Source: Isosphaeraceae bacterium
GTDB taxonomy: Bacteria; Planctomycetota; Planctomycetia; Isosphaerales; Isosphaeraceae
Direction of reading: 5' to 3'
DNA: 63,682 nt
Assembly (NCBI GenBank): GCA_031291845.1
Contig: JARLIH010000398.1
Span: 1 to 63,682 of the forward strand
The notes beneath the pieces were generated by a model. It was not told the origin of the DNA. It made no database searches and worked only from the letters and a program-made list of their open reading frames with translations. Shown here piece after piece: positions 7,468-16,773 of this stretch. Made by a program: the position numbers and the translations under genes. Each line of letters begins with the position of its first letter. Positions within the stretch are counted from its first letter, which is position 1.

Positions 7468-10400
7468 TCAACGGATGAGTCGTTCCAGGTGGCCGATCAG
7501 GACCCGGACGTTAGGCTCCTCGAACATCGTGTGGTGATCGCCGGGAATGACGTGGGCCTGGAATCCGCCGTGCGCGCGTTCACACCACTCTCGGTACGAA
7601 TTGTGCCCGGAGTCCTCATCATCGCGGTTGCTCGCCGCGAAGAACACGACGCGGCCGGGGTAGTCCTGCGGGGCGTACTTCTTGATCTCGGCACCCATGC
7701 GGATCGCATGCGGCATCGGACAGATCCGGTTGAGGCCGGGGATGCCGTACACCATCTTCAGGAGCTTCGTGTTGAGCCGGTCGACCACGTACGACGGCCA
7801 CAACAGGGGGCGCCGCATTGCGAGGTTCCTCCAGTGGTACCGGGCGCGCGCCACCGCCGAGAACCCGCGGACGAGGCGCGGTGAGCCCTTGCGCGACGGG
7901 AGCGAAGTGGCATCGAAGAGGACGAGCAGTCGGACCTCTTGGCCCTGAGCATAGAGCTGCTGTGCGGCTTCGAACGCCACCACTCCCATCCCGCTGTACC
8001 CGCCCAGGACGTAGGGACCGTGGGGCTGGATGGCACGGACCTTGGTAACGAAAAACCGCGCCATCTCGTCGATCCGCGGGCGCGTCGTCCATCGTTCGCG
8101 CTCGAGGTCCCACCCGTAGACTCGCGTCTCCCCGAGGTAGCTGGCGAGCGTCGGCCCTTTGCCCAGGCAGAAGAACGACGGCGTCTGCAAAAAGGCCGCT
8201 TCACCGGGTCGCGCTGGGGAGCTCTTGCCGGGAACGTCGCGCTCGAGCCATTCCGCCATGCCCCTCAAGGTTGGCCGTCGGAAAACGATATTGAGCGGCA
8301 GTGCGCGACCAAACGCGTCTTCCGCCCGATCGGCCAGTCGTGCCACCAAAAGCGAGTGGCCGCCGAGGTCGAAGAAGTTATCGTGGATGCCGATCTCCCC
8401 ACACCCGAGGATCGGTCTCCAAATCTCGGCCAGACGCTTCTCGGCAGGCGTTTGCGGGGCCACGAAGGCTGTCCCCAAACCGTGACCTCCCAGGGCAGGC
8501 ACCGGCAGCTTGCGGCGATCCAACTTGCCGTTAGGGGTCACGGTGAGGGAGTCGACCAGGATGAAGTCCGAAGGCACCATGTAATCGGGCAGGCTGCGTC
8601 CCAAGAACGACCGCAGCTCCGCCCCGTCCAGGGCCGGCGGTCCGACCAGGTAGGCAACCAGGCGCCAGTCGCCTGCGCTGAATTCGTGTGCGACCACCGC
8701 CGCCTCACGCACCGCCGGGTGTGTCAGGAGGGCTGCCTCCACCTCGCCCGGCTCGGTGCGGTGACCACGAATTTTTACCTGATGGTCGAGGCGGCCGAGG
8801 AACTCGATCGTGCCGTCGGCTCGCCAGCGACACCGGTCACCCGTCTTGTAGAGCCGGGCTCCCGGCCCACCACCGAAGGGATCGGCGACGAACCGCTCGG
8901 CCGTCAATTCGGGCTGGTGCCAGTAGCCGCGCGCCAGGCCGTCGCCGCCGATGTAGAGCTCGCCGGGTACGCCAACCGGCAACAATTGGCGATCGGGATC
9001 GAGGACGTAGACCCGCGTATTGGCGATGGGGCGGCCGATCGGGATCGAGCGCAGCCCGGAGTCGAGCGGCCTGGGAATCGGGTAACAGCAGGTGAAGGTC
9101 GTCCCCTCGGTGGGCCCGTAGCCGTTAACGATCTGCGTCCGGGGCAGCTCATCGAGGGCCTTACGAACGTGCGCGGCGGACAGCGCCTCGCCACCGACGA
9201 CCAAGTGCGACACGGACGACAGCGCCTGAGGACGCTCGTCGATGACAAGGTTGAACAGCGTCGAGGTCAGCCAGAGACAATTGACGTCGTGCTCGCGCAG
9301 CGTGCGTTCCAGGTCGCGGAGGTCCGGCAACCGGCCGGCCGAGACCACGCAGGTGCCGCCGTGGAGCAGCGGCCCCCACAGCTCGAACGTCGACGCGTCA
9401 AAATTGATCGGGGCCAGCATCAAGACCGTGAGTTTATCCGCGAATGGGACGTAGTCGACGCCGAACAGCAAGCGCACCACGCCCCGGTGCGGCACCTCGA
9501 CCCCCTTGGGTTGGCCCGTGGAACCGGACGTGTACATGACATAGGCGAGGTCGCCGGCGGTGGCGCGTACGTTAGGGTTTGTGCTCGGCCGGGCGGCGAT
9601 CGCGAGGTCGTCCTCATCGATACAGATTACCGGTACGTCCTCGACGCGGAATGCCGCGGCCCACTTGCGCTGCGTGAGCACACCGGCCACGCGCGTGTCC
9701 TGGAGCAGGAAGCAGAGCCGGGAGGGGGGGTCGGTCGGATCGAGCGGGACGTAGGCACCGCCGGCCTTGAGAATCGCCAGGACGCCGCTGATCATCTCGG
9801 CCGAGCGGTCCATGACCACTCCAACCCGTTGGTTCGGCGACAGCCCCTGCTCGCGAAGATGATGGGCAAGTCGGTTGGCGCGCTCGTTCAACGCGCGATA
9901 CGACCAACGCCGGCCCTGGTCGACCACTGCGACCGCAAGCGGGTCGGCATCCGCCCGCGCCTCGAACAACTCGTGGATGCACGCGTCGCGCGGATAGTCC
10001 CAGCGCGTGTCGTTGAACTGGATCAGCAGTTGCCGTCGCTCGGCCGCCGTCAGCAACGGGAGCCCCGAGAGCGGCTGTGCCGGTTCGTTGGCCACCCCCT
10101 CCAGCAACGTCCGGAGGTGGCCGATCATCCGGACGATGGTCGCCCGTTCGAACAAGTCCGCGTTGTAGCGCACGGCCCCCTTGAGACCCGCCCCGTCTTC
10201 TTCGAGCGACAGGATCAGGTCGAACTTGGCCGCCAGCGTCTCCACCGGGAGCAGCTTGAGCCCGAGCTCCGGCGACAGGGAGCGGATTGTGGGACCATCC
10301 TGGAACACGAACATGACCTGGAACAGCGGGGTGCGGGCGGTGTCGCGTACGAGGCGCAGCTCCTCGATCAGCTTCTCGAACGGCAGGTCCTGGTGGGTGA

Positions 10401-11436
10401 ACGCCGCGAGCGCGACTTCGCGCACCCGGCGCAGCAATTGGCCGAACGTGGGATCGCCGGACAGGTCGGTGCGCAGCGCCAGAGTGTTGACGAACAGGCC
10501 AATCAGTCCCTCGACATCCACGCGGTTGCGGTTGGCGACCGCCGTGCCGATGACGAGGTCGGTCTGCCGGGTGTATCGGTACAGCAGCGCCTGGAACGCG
10601 GCCAGCAACGTCATGAACAGGGTGGTGCCTTCCCGCCGGCCGAGGGCCCTCAGGCCCTGGGCCAGCGGCGCGGCTAGCACGAACGGCTCGGAGGGGCCGC
10701 GGAATCGCTGCTCCGCCGGCCTCGGGCGATCCAGCGGCAGCTCCAACTCCGCCGGGGCACCCTCGAGCTGCGCCTTCCAGTAAGCGAGCTGCTCCGCAAG
10801 GTTCTCGCCACGCAGCCACTCTCGCTCCCAGGCGGCGTAGTCGGCGTACTGGAGAGCCAGTTCCGGCAACGGCGAAGGGCCCCCCCGCGTGAAGGCCGTA
10901 TAGAGAGTCGCGAGCTCCCGGAGCAGGACCCCCAACGACCAGCCGTCCGCGACGATGTGGTGCAAGACCATGACCAGCACGTGCCGCTGTTCTGCGAGGC
11001 GCACGAGCCGGCACCGCACCAGAGGACCGCGCGCCAGGTCGAAGGGCCGCTCGCTCTCCTCCGTCGCCACCCGCCGGGCCTGCTCGTCCGGCGCGACGCC
11101 GGAAGCGGGGTCGCACACGAAAACCGGCAGCGCGACCGACAGGCGCGGGGCAATGACCTGGACGGGATCGCCGTCGGCAGAACCAAAGGTCGTCCGCAAT
11201 GACTCGTGCCGGCGGACGATCTCGTTGACGGCGCGCTCCAGCACCCCAACATCCAACGGCCCGTCGAGCGCAAGCGCAAGGGGGAGATGGTAGGTCGTAT
11301 TGCCCGGGGCCAATCGGTCCAGAAACCAGAGCCGTTGCTGCGCATACGACAGCGGAGCACGGTCGCCCGGCCCCCGGGGAACGATCCCGGCAGGCACCCC
11401 GCGCCGCGAGTCGGGCTCCTTCGTCGGAGCACTCAT
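7468..11436 (-). CDS. Terminal NRPS, C-A-T-TE module, valine-like specificity code
   Basis: A 1322-residue synthetase: condensation domain (about 25-460, HHIVADG at 159-165), adenylation domain (about 480-970, YTSGSTGQPKG, NGYGPTEGTT, TPNGKLDRR), carrier domain (FFDLGGHSL, about 1040) and C-terminal thioesterase (GGYSGMG nucleophile, final His in GDHHTMF). The hand-read specificity code is D-A-F-W-V-G-G-T-F-K, one change from the GrsB valine code. The thioesterase marks it as the releasing module although it is the first gene of the operon. It reads away from a 560-bp AT-rich divergent promoter region shared with the phosphinate genes. Assembly order is inferred as lone carrier, then the Pro-like module, then this one. 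Confidence 0.92.
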   Translation of the reverse strand: MSAPTKEPDSRRGVPAGIVPRGPGDRAPLSYAQQRLWFLDRLAPGNTTYHLPLALALDGPLDVGVLERAVNEIVRRHESLRTTFGSADGDPVQVIAPRLSVALPVFVCDPASGVAPDEQARRVATEESERPFDLARGPLVRCRLVRLAEQRHVLVMVLHHIVADGWSLGVLLRELATLYTAFTRGGPSPLPELALQYADYAAWEREWLRGENLAEQLAYWKAQLEGAPAELELPLDRPRPAEQRFRGPSEPFVLAAPLAQGLRALGRREGTTLFMTLLAAFQALLYRYTRQTDLVIGTAVANRNRVDVEGLIGLFVNTLALRTDLSGDPTFGQLLRRVREVALAAFTHQDLPFEKLIEELRLVRDTARTPLFQVMFVFQDGPTIRSLSPELGLKLLPVETLAAKFDLILSLEEDGAGLKGAVRYNADLFERATIVRMIGHLRTLLEGVANEPAQPLSGLPLLTAAERRQLLIQFNDTRWDYPRDACIHELFEARADADPLAVAVVDQGRRWSYRALNERANRLAHHLREQGLSPNQRVGVVMDRSAEMISGVLAILKAGGAYVPLDPTDPPSRLCFLLQDTRVAGVLTQRKWAAAFRVEDVPVICIDEDDLAIAARPSTNPNVRATAGDLAYVMYTSGSTGQPKGVEVPHRGVVRLLFGVDYVPFADKLTVLMLAPINFDASTFELWGPLLHGGTCVVSAGRLPDLRDLERTLREHDVNCLWLTSTLFNLVIDERPQALSSVSHLVVGGEALSAAHVRKALDELPRTQIVNGYGPTEGTTFTCCYPIPRPLDSGLRSIPIGRPIANTRVYVLDPDRQLLPVGVPGELYIGGDGLARGYWHQPELTAERFVADPFGGGPGARLYKTGDRCRWRADGTIEFLGRLDHQVKIRGHRTEPGEVEAALLTHPAVREAAVVAHEFSAGDWRLVAYLVGPPALDGAELRSFLGRSLPDYMVPSDFILVDSLTVTPNGKLDRRKLPVPALGGHGLGTAFVAPQTPAEKRLAEIWRPILGCGEIGIHDNFFDLGGHSLLVARLADRAEDAFGRALPLNIVFRRPTLRGMAEWLERDVPGKSSPARPGEAAFLQTPSFFCLGKGPTLASYLGETRVYGWDLERERWTTRPRIDEMARFFVTKVRAIQPHGPYVLGGYSGMGVVAFEAAQQLYAQGQEVRLLVLFDATSLPSRKGSPRLVRGFSAVARARYHWRNLAMRRPLLWPSYVVDRLNTKLLKMVYGIPGLNRICPMPHAIRMGAEIKKYAPQDYPGRVVFFAASNRDDEDSGHNSYREWCERAHGGFQAHVIPGDHHTMFEEPNVRVLIGHLERLIR

Positions 11437-11589
11437 GGTCGATCCTCCCGAACTGACGCCGTGGTCTCTTGCCGCGATCGCGGCCCCACCGGCGGCCCCC
11501 GCTCAATCGACGACGAGCCATTTGAGTCATGCCCATCGCCAAAATCAAGACAGAACTTAATGATCCCTGGGCACCTCAACGTCAACTTC

Positions 11590-11603
11590 AGTTGTCGACA
11601 ACT
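11590..11603. promoter_or_regulatory. 14-bp perfect palindrome, operator candidate
   Basis: AGTTGTCGACAACT reads the same on both strands. It lies about 155 bases upstream of the NRPS start and about 395 bases upstream of the phosphinomethylmalate-synthase start, a typical setting for a dimeric repressor or activator site. No bound protein can be named. Confidence 0.4.
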
Positions 11604-11804
11604 TTCAACTTTCCCGAGCCGTGCGGCCGCGACCGCGGGCTCATCGGAGTCGTGCCCGCGGCCGGCAGCGAGGGACATCTCGCGACCTGAAAAGTTTTTT
11701 GACAATTCTATTGCAAAACCAAGATCGTATGGCTAGAGATATCGGTTACCACAATTGCTGAAAGAAATGTGCTAGATGATGGTAACTGACGTTCCGCGGA
11801 TCCC

Positions 11805-11816
11805 CAACAATTGTTG
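11805..11816. promoter_or_regulatory. 12-bp perfect palindrome, operator candidate
   Basis: CAACAATTGTTG is a perfect palindrome downstream of the AT-rich block. It shares a TTGT/ACAA half-site core with the palindrome at 11590-11603, so both could be bound by the same dimeric regulator. Confidence 0.4.
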
Positions 11817-11997
11817 ACGCCCTGGCAACGGGAGCCCGAGCCGCGACCGGGAACAGCCGGCCGAATCGTGGCGGCCTGCCCGCTGCGGCACGTCGCCGGC
11901 GCATCGTTCGGGCCCGGGCTGTAAGCGGCCGTGGGCGAGCACACCACCGGGCGGCGACCCTCTTACCGCCCGGCGCTGGGCTCGACCAGGAGGTCTC

Positions 11998-13302
11998 ATG
12001 ACTGAAGAGCACCCAAGCGCGGGCGGACCCGATTACTACCTCGCCAGTTTTCCGCGCGACGGGTTCCCCCGCTACGTGTGGACGAACCGGCCCGCGTCCC
12101 TTCCCGAGGAGGTGTGGATTTCGGAGACGACGCACCGGGACGGACAGCAGGGGGGACTGCCCCTGACGACCGAGTTGAGTTGCCGGATCTACGACATCCT
12201 CTGCGGGTTCACCGGGGGATCCGGCGCAATCCGGCAGGCGGAGTTCTTCCCGTACCGGCCCTCGGACCGTGCTGCGCTCGAGTGGGCCATCGAGCGCCAT
12301 CGGGACGGGGCGCCGATCGAGCCCACCACCTGGATTCGTGCCTGTCGCGACGACGTCGCGCTGATCCGACGGATCGGGATCCGGGAGACCGGGATGTTGT
12401 GCTCCGCGTCCGATTACCACACCTTCCACAAGTTCAAGCCCGGAGGCCGCCGGCAGGCCGCCGAGTTGTACTTGAACGCGGTGGAGATGACCCTGGAAGC
12501 GGGCATTCGACCACGCGTCCACCTCGAGGATGCGACCCGTGCGCCGATCGACTTCGTGCGGTGGTTGGTCGAGGCCGTCCTCGACCGCGCGGACCATTAC
12601 GGGGCGGACTTGCGACCGCGCTTCCGGGTCTGCGACACCCTGGGGGTTGGTCTGCCGTACGACGACGTTGATTTGCCTCGGAGCGTTCCCCTGCTCATCC
12701 GGGCGATGCGGGAGATGGGGATTGCGCCCCCAGAGCTCGAGTTCCATCCCCACAACGACACCTGGCTTGTCGTCGCCAATTGTCTTGCCGCGATCCGTGA
12801 GGGCTGCGGCGTCATCAGCGGGACCAGCCTCGGCAAGGGGGAGCGAACGGGTAACGCGCCGGTGGAGGCCGTTCTCCTCCACCTCGTGGGCATGGGCTAC
12901 TGGAGCGAAGGCGCGCTGGACTTCCGGGTGCTCAACGACCTCGCCGAACTGTACGCCCGGATGGGCGAGACCCTTCCCCCGAAGTACCCCCTTTTCGGCC
13001 GGGACGCCTACGTGACTCGGGCGGGGATCCACGCGGACGGAATCAACAAATTCTGGTGGATGTACGCGCCCTTCAACGCCCCTCTGCTGGTGGGGCGCGA
13101 CCTGGAGGTATCGTTGACCAAGGACTCAGGCGCAGCGGGAGTGTTGTTCGTCATCAAGCAGCACCTCGGGATCGAGCTGCTCAAGGACGATCCCCGCGTC
13201 GAGAAGGTTCGCGAGTGGCTCGACGACCAGTTCGAGAACGGGCGCGTGACATCGGTGGATTGGGGAGAACTCGAGCCGATCGTGCGCCCCTACTTTCACT
13301 GA
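11998..13302 (+). CDS. 2-phosphinomethylmalate synthase-like enzyme (Re-citrate synthase/HMGL family)
   Basis: A 434-residue TIM-barrel Claisen condensation enzyme. The signature ETTHRDGQQGG (43-53) supplies the catalytic Arg/Asp/Gln, and HPHND (around 251-255) gives the metal histidines. The THRDGQQ form is typical of clostridial Re-citrate synthases and of phosphinomethylmalate synthase, which joins acetyl-CoA and phosphinopyruvate in the phosphinothricin pathway. LeuA and homocitrate synthases usually show TLRDGEQ instead. The role agrees with the CPEP mutase and CPEP synthase genes a few kilobases downstream. It has a strong AGGAGG site seven bases before the ATG and begins the right-hand operon. 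An FrbC-like phosphonomethylmalate synthase is the main alternative. Confidence 0.82.
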   Translation: MTEEHPSAGGPDYYLASFPRDGFPRYVWTNRPASLPEEVWISETTHRDGQQGGLPLTTELSCRIYDILCGFTGGSGAIRQAEFFPYRPSDRAALEWAIERHRDGAPIEPTTWIRACRDDVALIRRIGIRETGMLCSASDYHTFHKFKPGGRRQAAELYLNAVEMTLEAGIRPRVHLEDATRAPIDFVRWLVEAVLDRADHYGADLRPRFRVCDTLGVGLPYDDVDLPRSVPLLIRAMREMGIAPPELEFHPHNDTWLVVANCLAAIREGCGVISGTSLGKGERTGNAPVEAVLLHLVGMGYWSEGALDFRVLNDLAELYARMGETLPPKYPLFGRDAYVTRAGIHADGINKFWWMYAPFNAPLLVGRDLEVSLTKDSGAAGVLFVIKQHLGIELLKDDPRVEKVREWLDDQFENGRVTSVDWGELEPIVRPYFH

Positions 13303-13352
13303 CCCGGGGCCGCCCGAAACGCCGTCCCGGGCCACCGGGCGCGGTGCCGATA

Positions 13353-13381
13353 ATTACACTGATTAGGTACACATCTACAAT
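13353..13381 (+). promoter_or_regulatory. Possible internal promoter before phpE-like gene
   Basis: An AT-rich island in the 96-base gap holds ATTACA (13353-13358) and TACAAT (13376-13381) spaced by 17 bases, 18 bases upstream of the ATG at 13399. The -35 match is moderate (4 of 6). It may give the phosphinate genes separate transcription from the upstream synthase gene. Confidence 0.3.
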
Positions 13382-13398
13382 TTGCCGATCTTCTTGGA

Positions 13399-14508
13399 AT
13401 GGGCCATACGATGTCTCAATCTACCGTCGTATATACCGACCTGCCGTGGCTGATCGGGGAGGACGGACGCGTCGACCCGTCGCTGGCCACGATCGAGCGC
13501 GGGGTTTTCGGCGACGGCTTTCGCCTGCGGTTTACGCCCGCGGACGGCGGGCGGCATCACCTCGAGGGCCGTCCCTTCCGCGACGCTGTCAACGGGGCCG
13601 ACGCCTTGGTGATCTACCGCTGCCGCGTGACCGAAGAGTTGCTCGATGTCGCCGGCCCGACGCTGAAGGTCGTTGCGCGACAAGGGGTGGGCTTCGACAA
13701 CGTCGCCCCCGAACTCCTGGAGTCGAGGGGCATTGTTGGTTTCAACATCCCGGACTACTGCGTCGACGAGGTTGTGACGCATACGCTCGCGCTCCTGCTG
13801 GCGCTCGAGCGCGGCGTGGTACCGCAGCACCTGGGACTCTCGCGAGGCAAGTTCGACATCTACGCCGGAGGGACCCCTCGCCGCCTGCGGAACCACACGG
13901 CCGGCATCATCGGGTTCGGGTGCATCGGCCGGGCCGTTTCCATGCGGTTGCGTCTGTTCTACGGCCAGGTGATCGCGTACGACCCTTACGTCGCAGGCGA
14001 CCTCATGGATGCCTACGGAGTCAAGAAGGTCGACCGGGAGAGCTTGCTCGCGCACTCCGACGCCGTGCTCCTGCACTGCCTCCTGAACGATGAGACCGCG
14101 GGCATGTTGGACGCACGCGCGTTCGCCGCGATGAAGCCGACCGCGCTGCTCACGAACACGGCGCGGGGCGGGCTCGTCGACGCCCACGCGCTGTGCGACG
14201 CCCTGTCCCGGGGGCAGATCGCCGGCGCTGGGATCGATGTCTTCTCGCCCGAGAACCCCCACGACAACGAATGGACCGCCAAACTGGTGACGCTGCCGAA
14301 CGTCGTCGTCTCGAGCCACCGGGCGTTTCTCTCCGCCGAGTCGCAGGAGAGCCAGCGAAGACGGACGGCGGAAGGGGTCCGTCGGGTGCTCGAGACCGGC
14401 CTGCCTCCGGCGACGGGCCACCTGACGCCAGGTCTGGTGTCGCGCGGACGACGCGCCCGACCGCCCGGCGCCGCCGCGACCGTCGCCGCAACGGCCCAGC
14501 TCACGTGA
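13399..14508 (+). CDS. phpE: PhpE-like D-2-hydroxyacid dehydrogenase-family enzyme
   Basis: A 369-residue NAD-dependent dehydrogenase of the phosphoglycerate dehydrogenase/CtBP family. The Rossmann motif GFGCIG is at 172-177; the catalytic Arg256 (NTARGG), Glu285 (SPENPHD) and His307 (SSHRAF) are present. PhpE of phosphinothricin producers oxidises hydroxymethylphosphonate towards phosphonoformaldehyde, and the aldehyde dehydrogenase next door fits the following step. The last 30 or so residues are Ala/Arg/Pro-rich and not part of the fold. A second in-frame ATG at 13411 is an equally plausible start. Family is certain; the phosphonate substrate is inferred from the gene set. Confidence 0.78.
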   Translation: MGHTMSQSTVVYTDLPWLIGEDGRVDPSLATIERGVFGDGFRLRFTPADGGRHHLEGRPFRDAVNGADALVIYRCRVTEELLDVAGPTLKVVARQGVGFDNVAPELLESRGIVGFNIPDYCVDEVVTHTLALLLALERGVVPQHLGLSRGKFDIYAGGTPRRLRNHTAGIIGFGCIGRAVSMRLRLFYGQVIAYDPYVAGDLMDAYGVKKVDRESLLAHSDAVLLHCLLNDETAGMLDARAFAAMKPTALLTNTARGGLVDAHALCDALSRGQIAGAGIDVFSPENPHDNEWTAKLVTLPNVVVSSHRAFLSAESQESQRRRTAEGVRRVLETGLPPATGHLTPGLVSRGRRARPPGAAATVAATAQLT

Positions 14509-14563
14509 GACGAGGTTAAGAAACGACGCAGGGGCGGCCGCCCCTTACTTCGAGGAAACCCCC

Positions 14564-15955
14564 GTGTACGTTGATGGAACCGTCCGCGAAAGCCAGCGAC
14601 GGCTGACGATCCGGAATCCTTACACCGGGTCGGTGGTCGGGTCGGCGGCAAGCGACAGCCCCGAGGACGTGGCGACGGCGATCGCCTCGGTCAGTTCTTA
14701 CGATCATACGCTCACGGCGGAGCGGCGGAGCCGGATCTTACGGTCGGCCGCCGACGAGCTCGCGCGACGCCGGGAGGAGTTTGCGCGACGGATCGCCGAG
14801 GAGGCGGGGACCTGTGTCAAGGAGGCGGGGCTGGAGGTCGACCGCGCCTGCGGCAACTTAGTCGTCGCCTCCGAGGAGGCGATGAGGATCCACGGCGAAG
14901 CGCTCCGGATCACCGCCCGCGGCAAGGACAAGGTCGCCATGACGATCTACGAGCCCGTCGGGGTCGTCTGCGCCATCACGCCGTTCAACCGCCCCCTGAA
15001 CCAGGTCGTCGTGAAGGTAGGCCCGGCGATCGCCGCCAACAACGGCGTCGTCGTCAAGCCCTCCGAAAAGACGCCGCTCACCGCGATCGCCTTCGCCGAG
15101 CTGCTGGTCGCGTGCGGACTTCCGCGGAACATGATGGCCGTCGTCACGGGAGATCCGCGCGAGATCGGCGACCCGCTCGTGACCAGCCCCGCAATCGACA
15201 TGGTCACGTTCACGGGGAGCGTGGAAACCGGCGAACGGATCATGGCCAAGGTCGGGCTCAAGAAGGTCACGATGGAACTCGGCGGGAACGACCCGCTGAT
15301 CGTCCTGGCGGACGCGAACCTGGCACAGGCGGCGGCGCTCGCCGCTGCCGGGGCGTTCGCCACGGCCGGGCAGTCCTGCCGGGGGGTGAAGCGGATCCTC
15401 GTGGCGGCGGAGGTGGCCGACCGGTTCGTCGCCCTGCTGACCGACGAGGCGCAGAAACTGAAGCTCGGCGACATCTTCGACCCCGCGACCGACATCGGAA
15501 CCCTGATCGACGAGGAGGCGGCGCGGCGTGTCGAGCGGCGGTGCGCGGCGGCGGTGCGGGATGGTGCGATCCTCGTCTTCGGCGGGCAGCGTGCGGGGGC
15601 GGCCATGGCGCCCGCGGTCCTCGATCACGTGTCGCCGGAGAGCGAGATCGTGGTGCGCGAGACGTTCGGCCCCGTCGCGCCGGTGCTCCGTGTCCGTGAC
15701 GTCGAGAGCGCGATCGCGGTCTCGAACTCGACCGCTTATGGCCTTCAGGCCGGGGTCGTGACCCGTAACTTCGAGGACTTCGTGCGGATTGCGAAGGGGT
15801 TGCGTGTGGGGGCGGTCAACCTCATGGAGGGCCCGCAGTTCGATTCCCCGCACATCCCGTTCGGCGGTGTGAAGAAGAGCGGTATCGGTCGCGAAGGGAT
15901 TCGCTACGCCGTCCGCGAGATGTCCGTTGTCAAGACCGTGGTTGTCCCTTGGTAG
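14564..15955 (+). CDS. phpJ: Aldehyde dehydrogenase, PhpJ-like phosphonoformaldehyde dehydrogenase candidate
   Basis: A 463-residue member of the NAD(P)-dependent aldehyde dehydrogenase family. It has the catalytic Glu in MELGGND (about 237), the catalytic Cys in AGQSCRG (about 272), and the C-terminal ETFGPVAPV and PFGGVKKSGIGREG blocks. In phosphinothricin biosynthesis such an enzyme makes phosphonoformate from phosphonoformaldehyde. It follows the PhpE-like gene and precedes the phosphonoformate cytidylyltransferase-like gene, matching pathway order. The GTG start at 14564 is used because the ORF aligns to full family length from there. It is about 30-40 residues shorter at the N-terminus than many family members. 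Confidence 0.82.
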   Translation: MYVDGTVRESQRRLTIRNPYTGSVVGSAASDSPEDVATAIASVSSYDHTLTAERRSRILRSAADELARRREEFARRIAEEAGTCVKEAGLEVDRACGNLVVASEEAMRIHGEALRITARGKDKVAMTIYEPVGVVCAITPFNRPLNQVVVKVGPAIAANNGVVVKPSEKTPLTAIAFAELLVACGLPRNMMAVVTGDPREIGDPLVTSPAIDMVTFTGSVETGERIMAKVGLKKVTMELGGNDPLIVLADANLAQAAALAAAGAFATAGQSCRGVKRILVAAEVADRFVALLTDEAQKLKLGDIFDPATDIGTLIDEEAARRVERRCAAAVRDGAILVFGGQRAGAAMAPAVLDHVSPESEIVVRETFGPVAPVLRVRDVESAIAVSNSTAYGLQAGVVTRNFEDFVRIAKGLRVGAVNLMEGPQFDSPHIPFGGVKKSGIGREGIRYAVREMSVVKTVVVPW

Positions 15956-16076
15956 CCCCGCGATCGAAGCGACCGGGCCCGTAAACCCCGGACGTTGAAC
16001 AGCCTGAAGGACCGCGATTTCGAGCCGCCCGCCTCCCTGAGGTTGACGGCACACTCCCTTGAGGGCCGGAGCCGCC

Positions 16077-16673
16077 ATGAGTCGAGTCAAGGAGCCGGTG
16101 GCCGTCATCCACGGCCGATTCCAGCCGCTGCACATCGGCCACATGGAGTACCTCCTCGCGGCTAAAGAGACGTGCGAGCTCCTGATCATCGGCATTACGA
16201 GCCCGGACCCTTGGCTGTTGGGGGACGAGGACACCGACGTGGAACGAGGCAAGCCGGAGTCGAATCCGTGCACCTACTACGAGCGATACCTGATGCTCGA
16301 GGGGGCGATGGTGGACGCCTCAGTCCCGCGCGAGGCGTTCCGGATCGTCCCGTTCCCCCACAGCTACCCCGAACGATTGCGCTACTACGCCCCGACCGGC
16401 GCACTCTACTTGCTGTCGATCTACGACGACTGGGGTGACGCGAAGCTCGAACGGTTCCGTGCGCTGGGCTACCGGACTCACGTGCTCTGGCGGAGGGACG
16501 AGAAAGTGACGACTGGGTCGAGAATCCGCGCGCTGATGCGTGACGGCGGCGACTGGGAGCGCTGGGTCCCCCCGGCAACGGCGCAAGTGCTGCGCAACTC
16601 GGGGATCGACGAGCGGATCCGGCGGTCTCGCGTCGACGGTCCCCTCGCAGGGCCGGCGCGCGCGGCCCGATAA
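16077..16673 (+). CDS. phpF: PhpF-like CTP:phosphonoformate nucleotidyltransferase
   Basis: A 198-residue nucleotidyltransferase of the NMN adenylyltransferase superfamily. HGRFQPLHIGHMEYL near the N-terminus contains the HxGH catalytic motif, and the C-terminal TTGSRIRALM resembles the family's (I/T)SS-x-x-R motif. In phosphinothricin biosynthesis PhpF activates phosphonoformate as its CMP adduct. This is one of the most diagnostic genes of the window because it sits directly upstream of PhpH-, PhpG- and CPEP-mutase-like genes. ATG 16077 follows GAGGG at 16061; a TTG at 16059 opens the frame further but is less likely. An NMN adenylyltransferase in NAD synthesis is possible but does not fit the context. 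Confidence 0.83.
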   Translation: MSRVKEPVAVIHGRFQPLHIGHMEYLLAAKETCELLIIGITSPDPWLLGDEDTDVERGKPESNPCTYYERYLMLEGAMVDASVPREAFRIVPFPHSYPERLRYYAPTGALYLLSIYDDWGDAKLERFRALGYRTHVLWRRDEKVTTGSRIRALMRDGGDWERWVPPATAQVLRNSGIDERIRRSRVDGPLAGPARAAR

Positions 16674-16773
16674 GCCGCGGCGGCGACCGGCGGCTGCGCT
16701 CGATCCGAATTGTTTGTGGGGAACTGACTTTTACTACTGAGCTTTCACTTAATCAATAACTGGGATCGATCTT

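Larger units (their letters stand above)
11437..11997. promoter_or_regulatory. Divergent intergenic region between NRPS operon and phosphinate operon
   Basis: About 560 bases without a credible gene, between NRPS genes reading left and phosphinate genes reading right. The stretch around 11690-11790 is much more AT-rich than its surroundings and holds a perfect TTGACA hexamer at 11699-11704, though no good -10 box follows at 17 bases. Two perfect palindromes (11590-11603 and 11805-11816) lie here, plus a short inverted pair GGTTACCA/TGGTAAC around 11745-11785. A strong ribosome site (AGGAGG) sits just before the ATG at 11998. I see no regulator gene nearby that obviously binds these sites. Confidence 0.5.

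Noticed and set aside
7939..10677. A 912-codon open frame on the + strand
   Set aside because: It is antisense to the C-A-T-TE NRPS gene. Its translation is Arg/Gln/Asp-rich with no domain; high GC keeps the opposite frame open.
9614..11548. A 644-codon - strand frame overlapping the NRPS gene
   Set aside because: Out of frame with the NRPS, which has complete domain motifs through this whole stretch.
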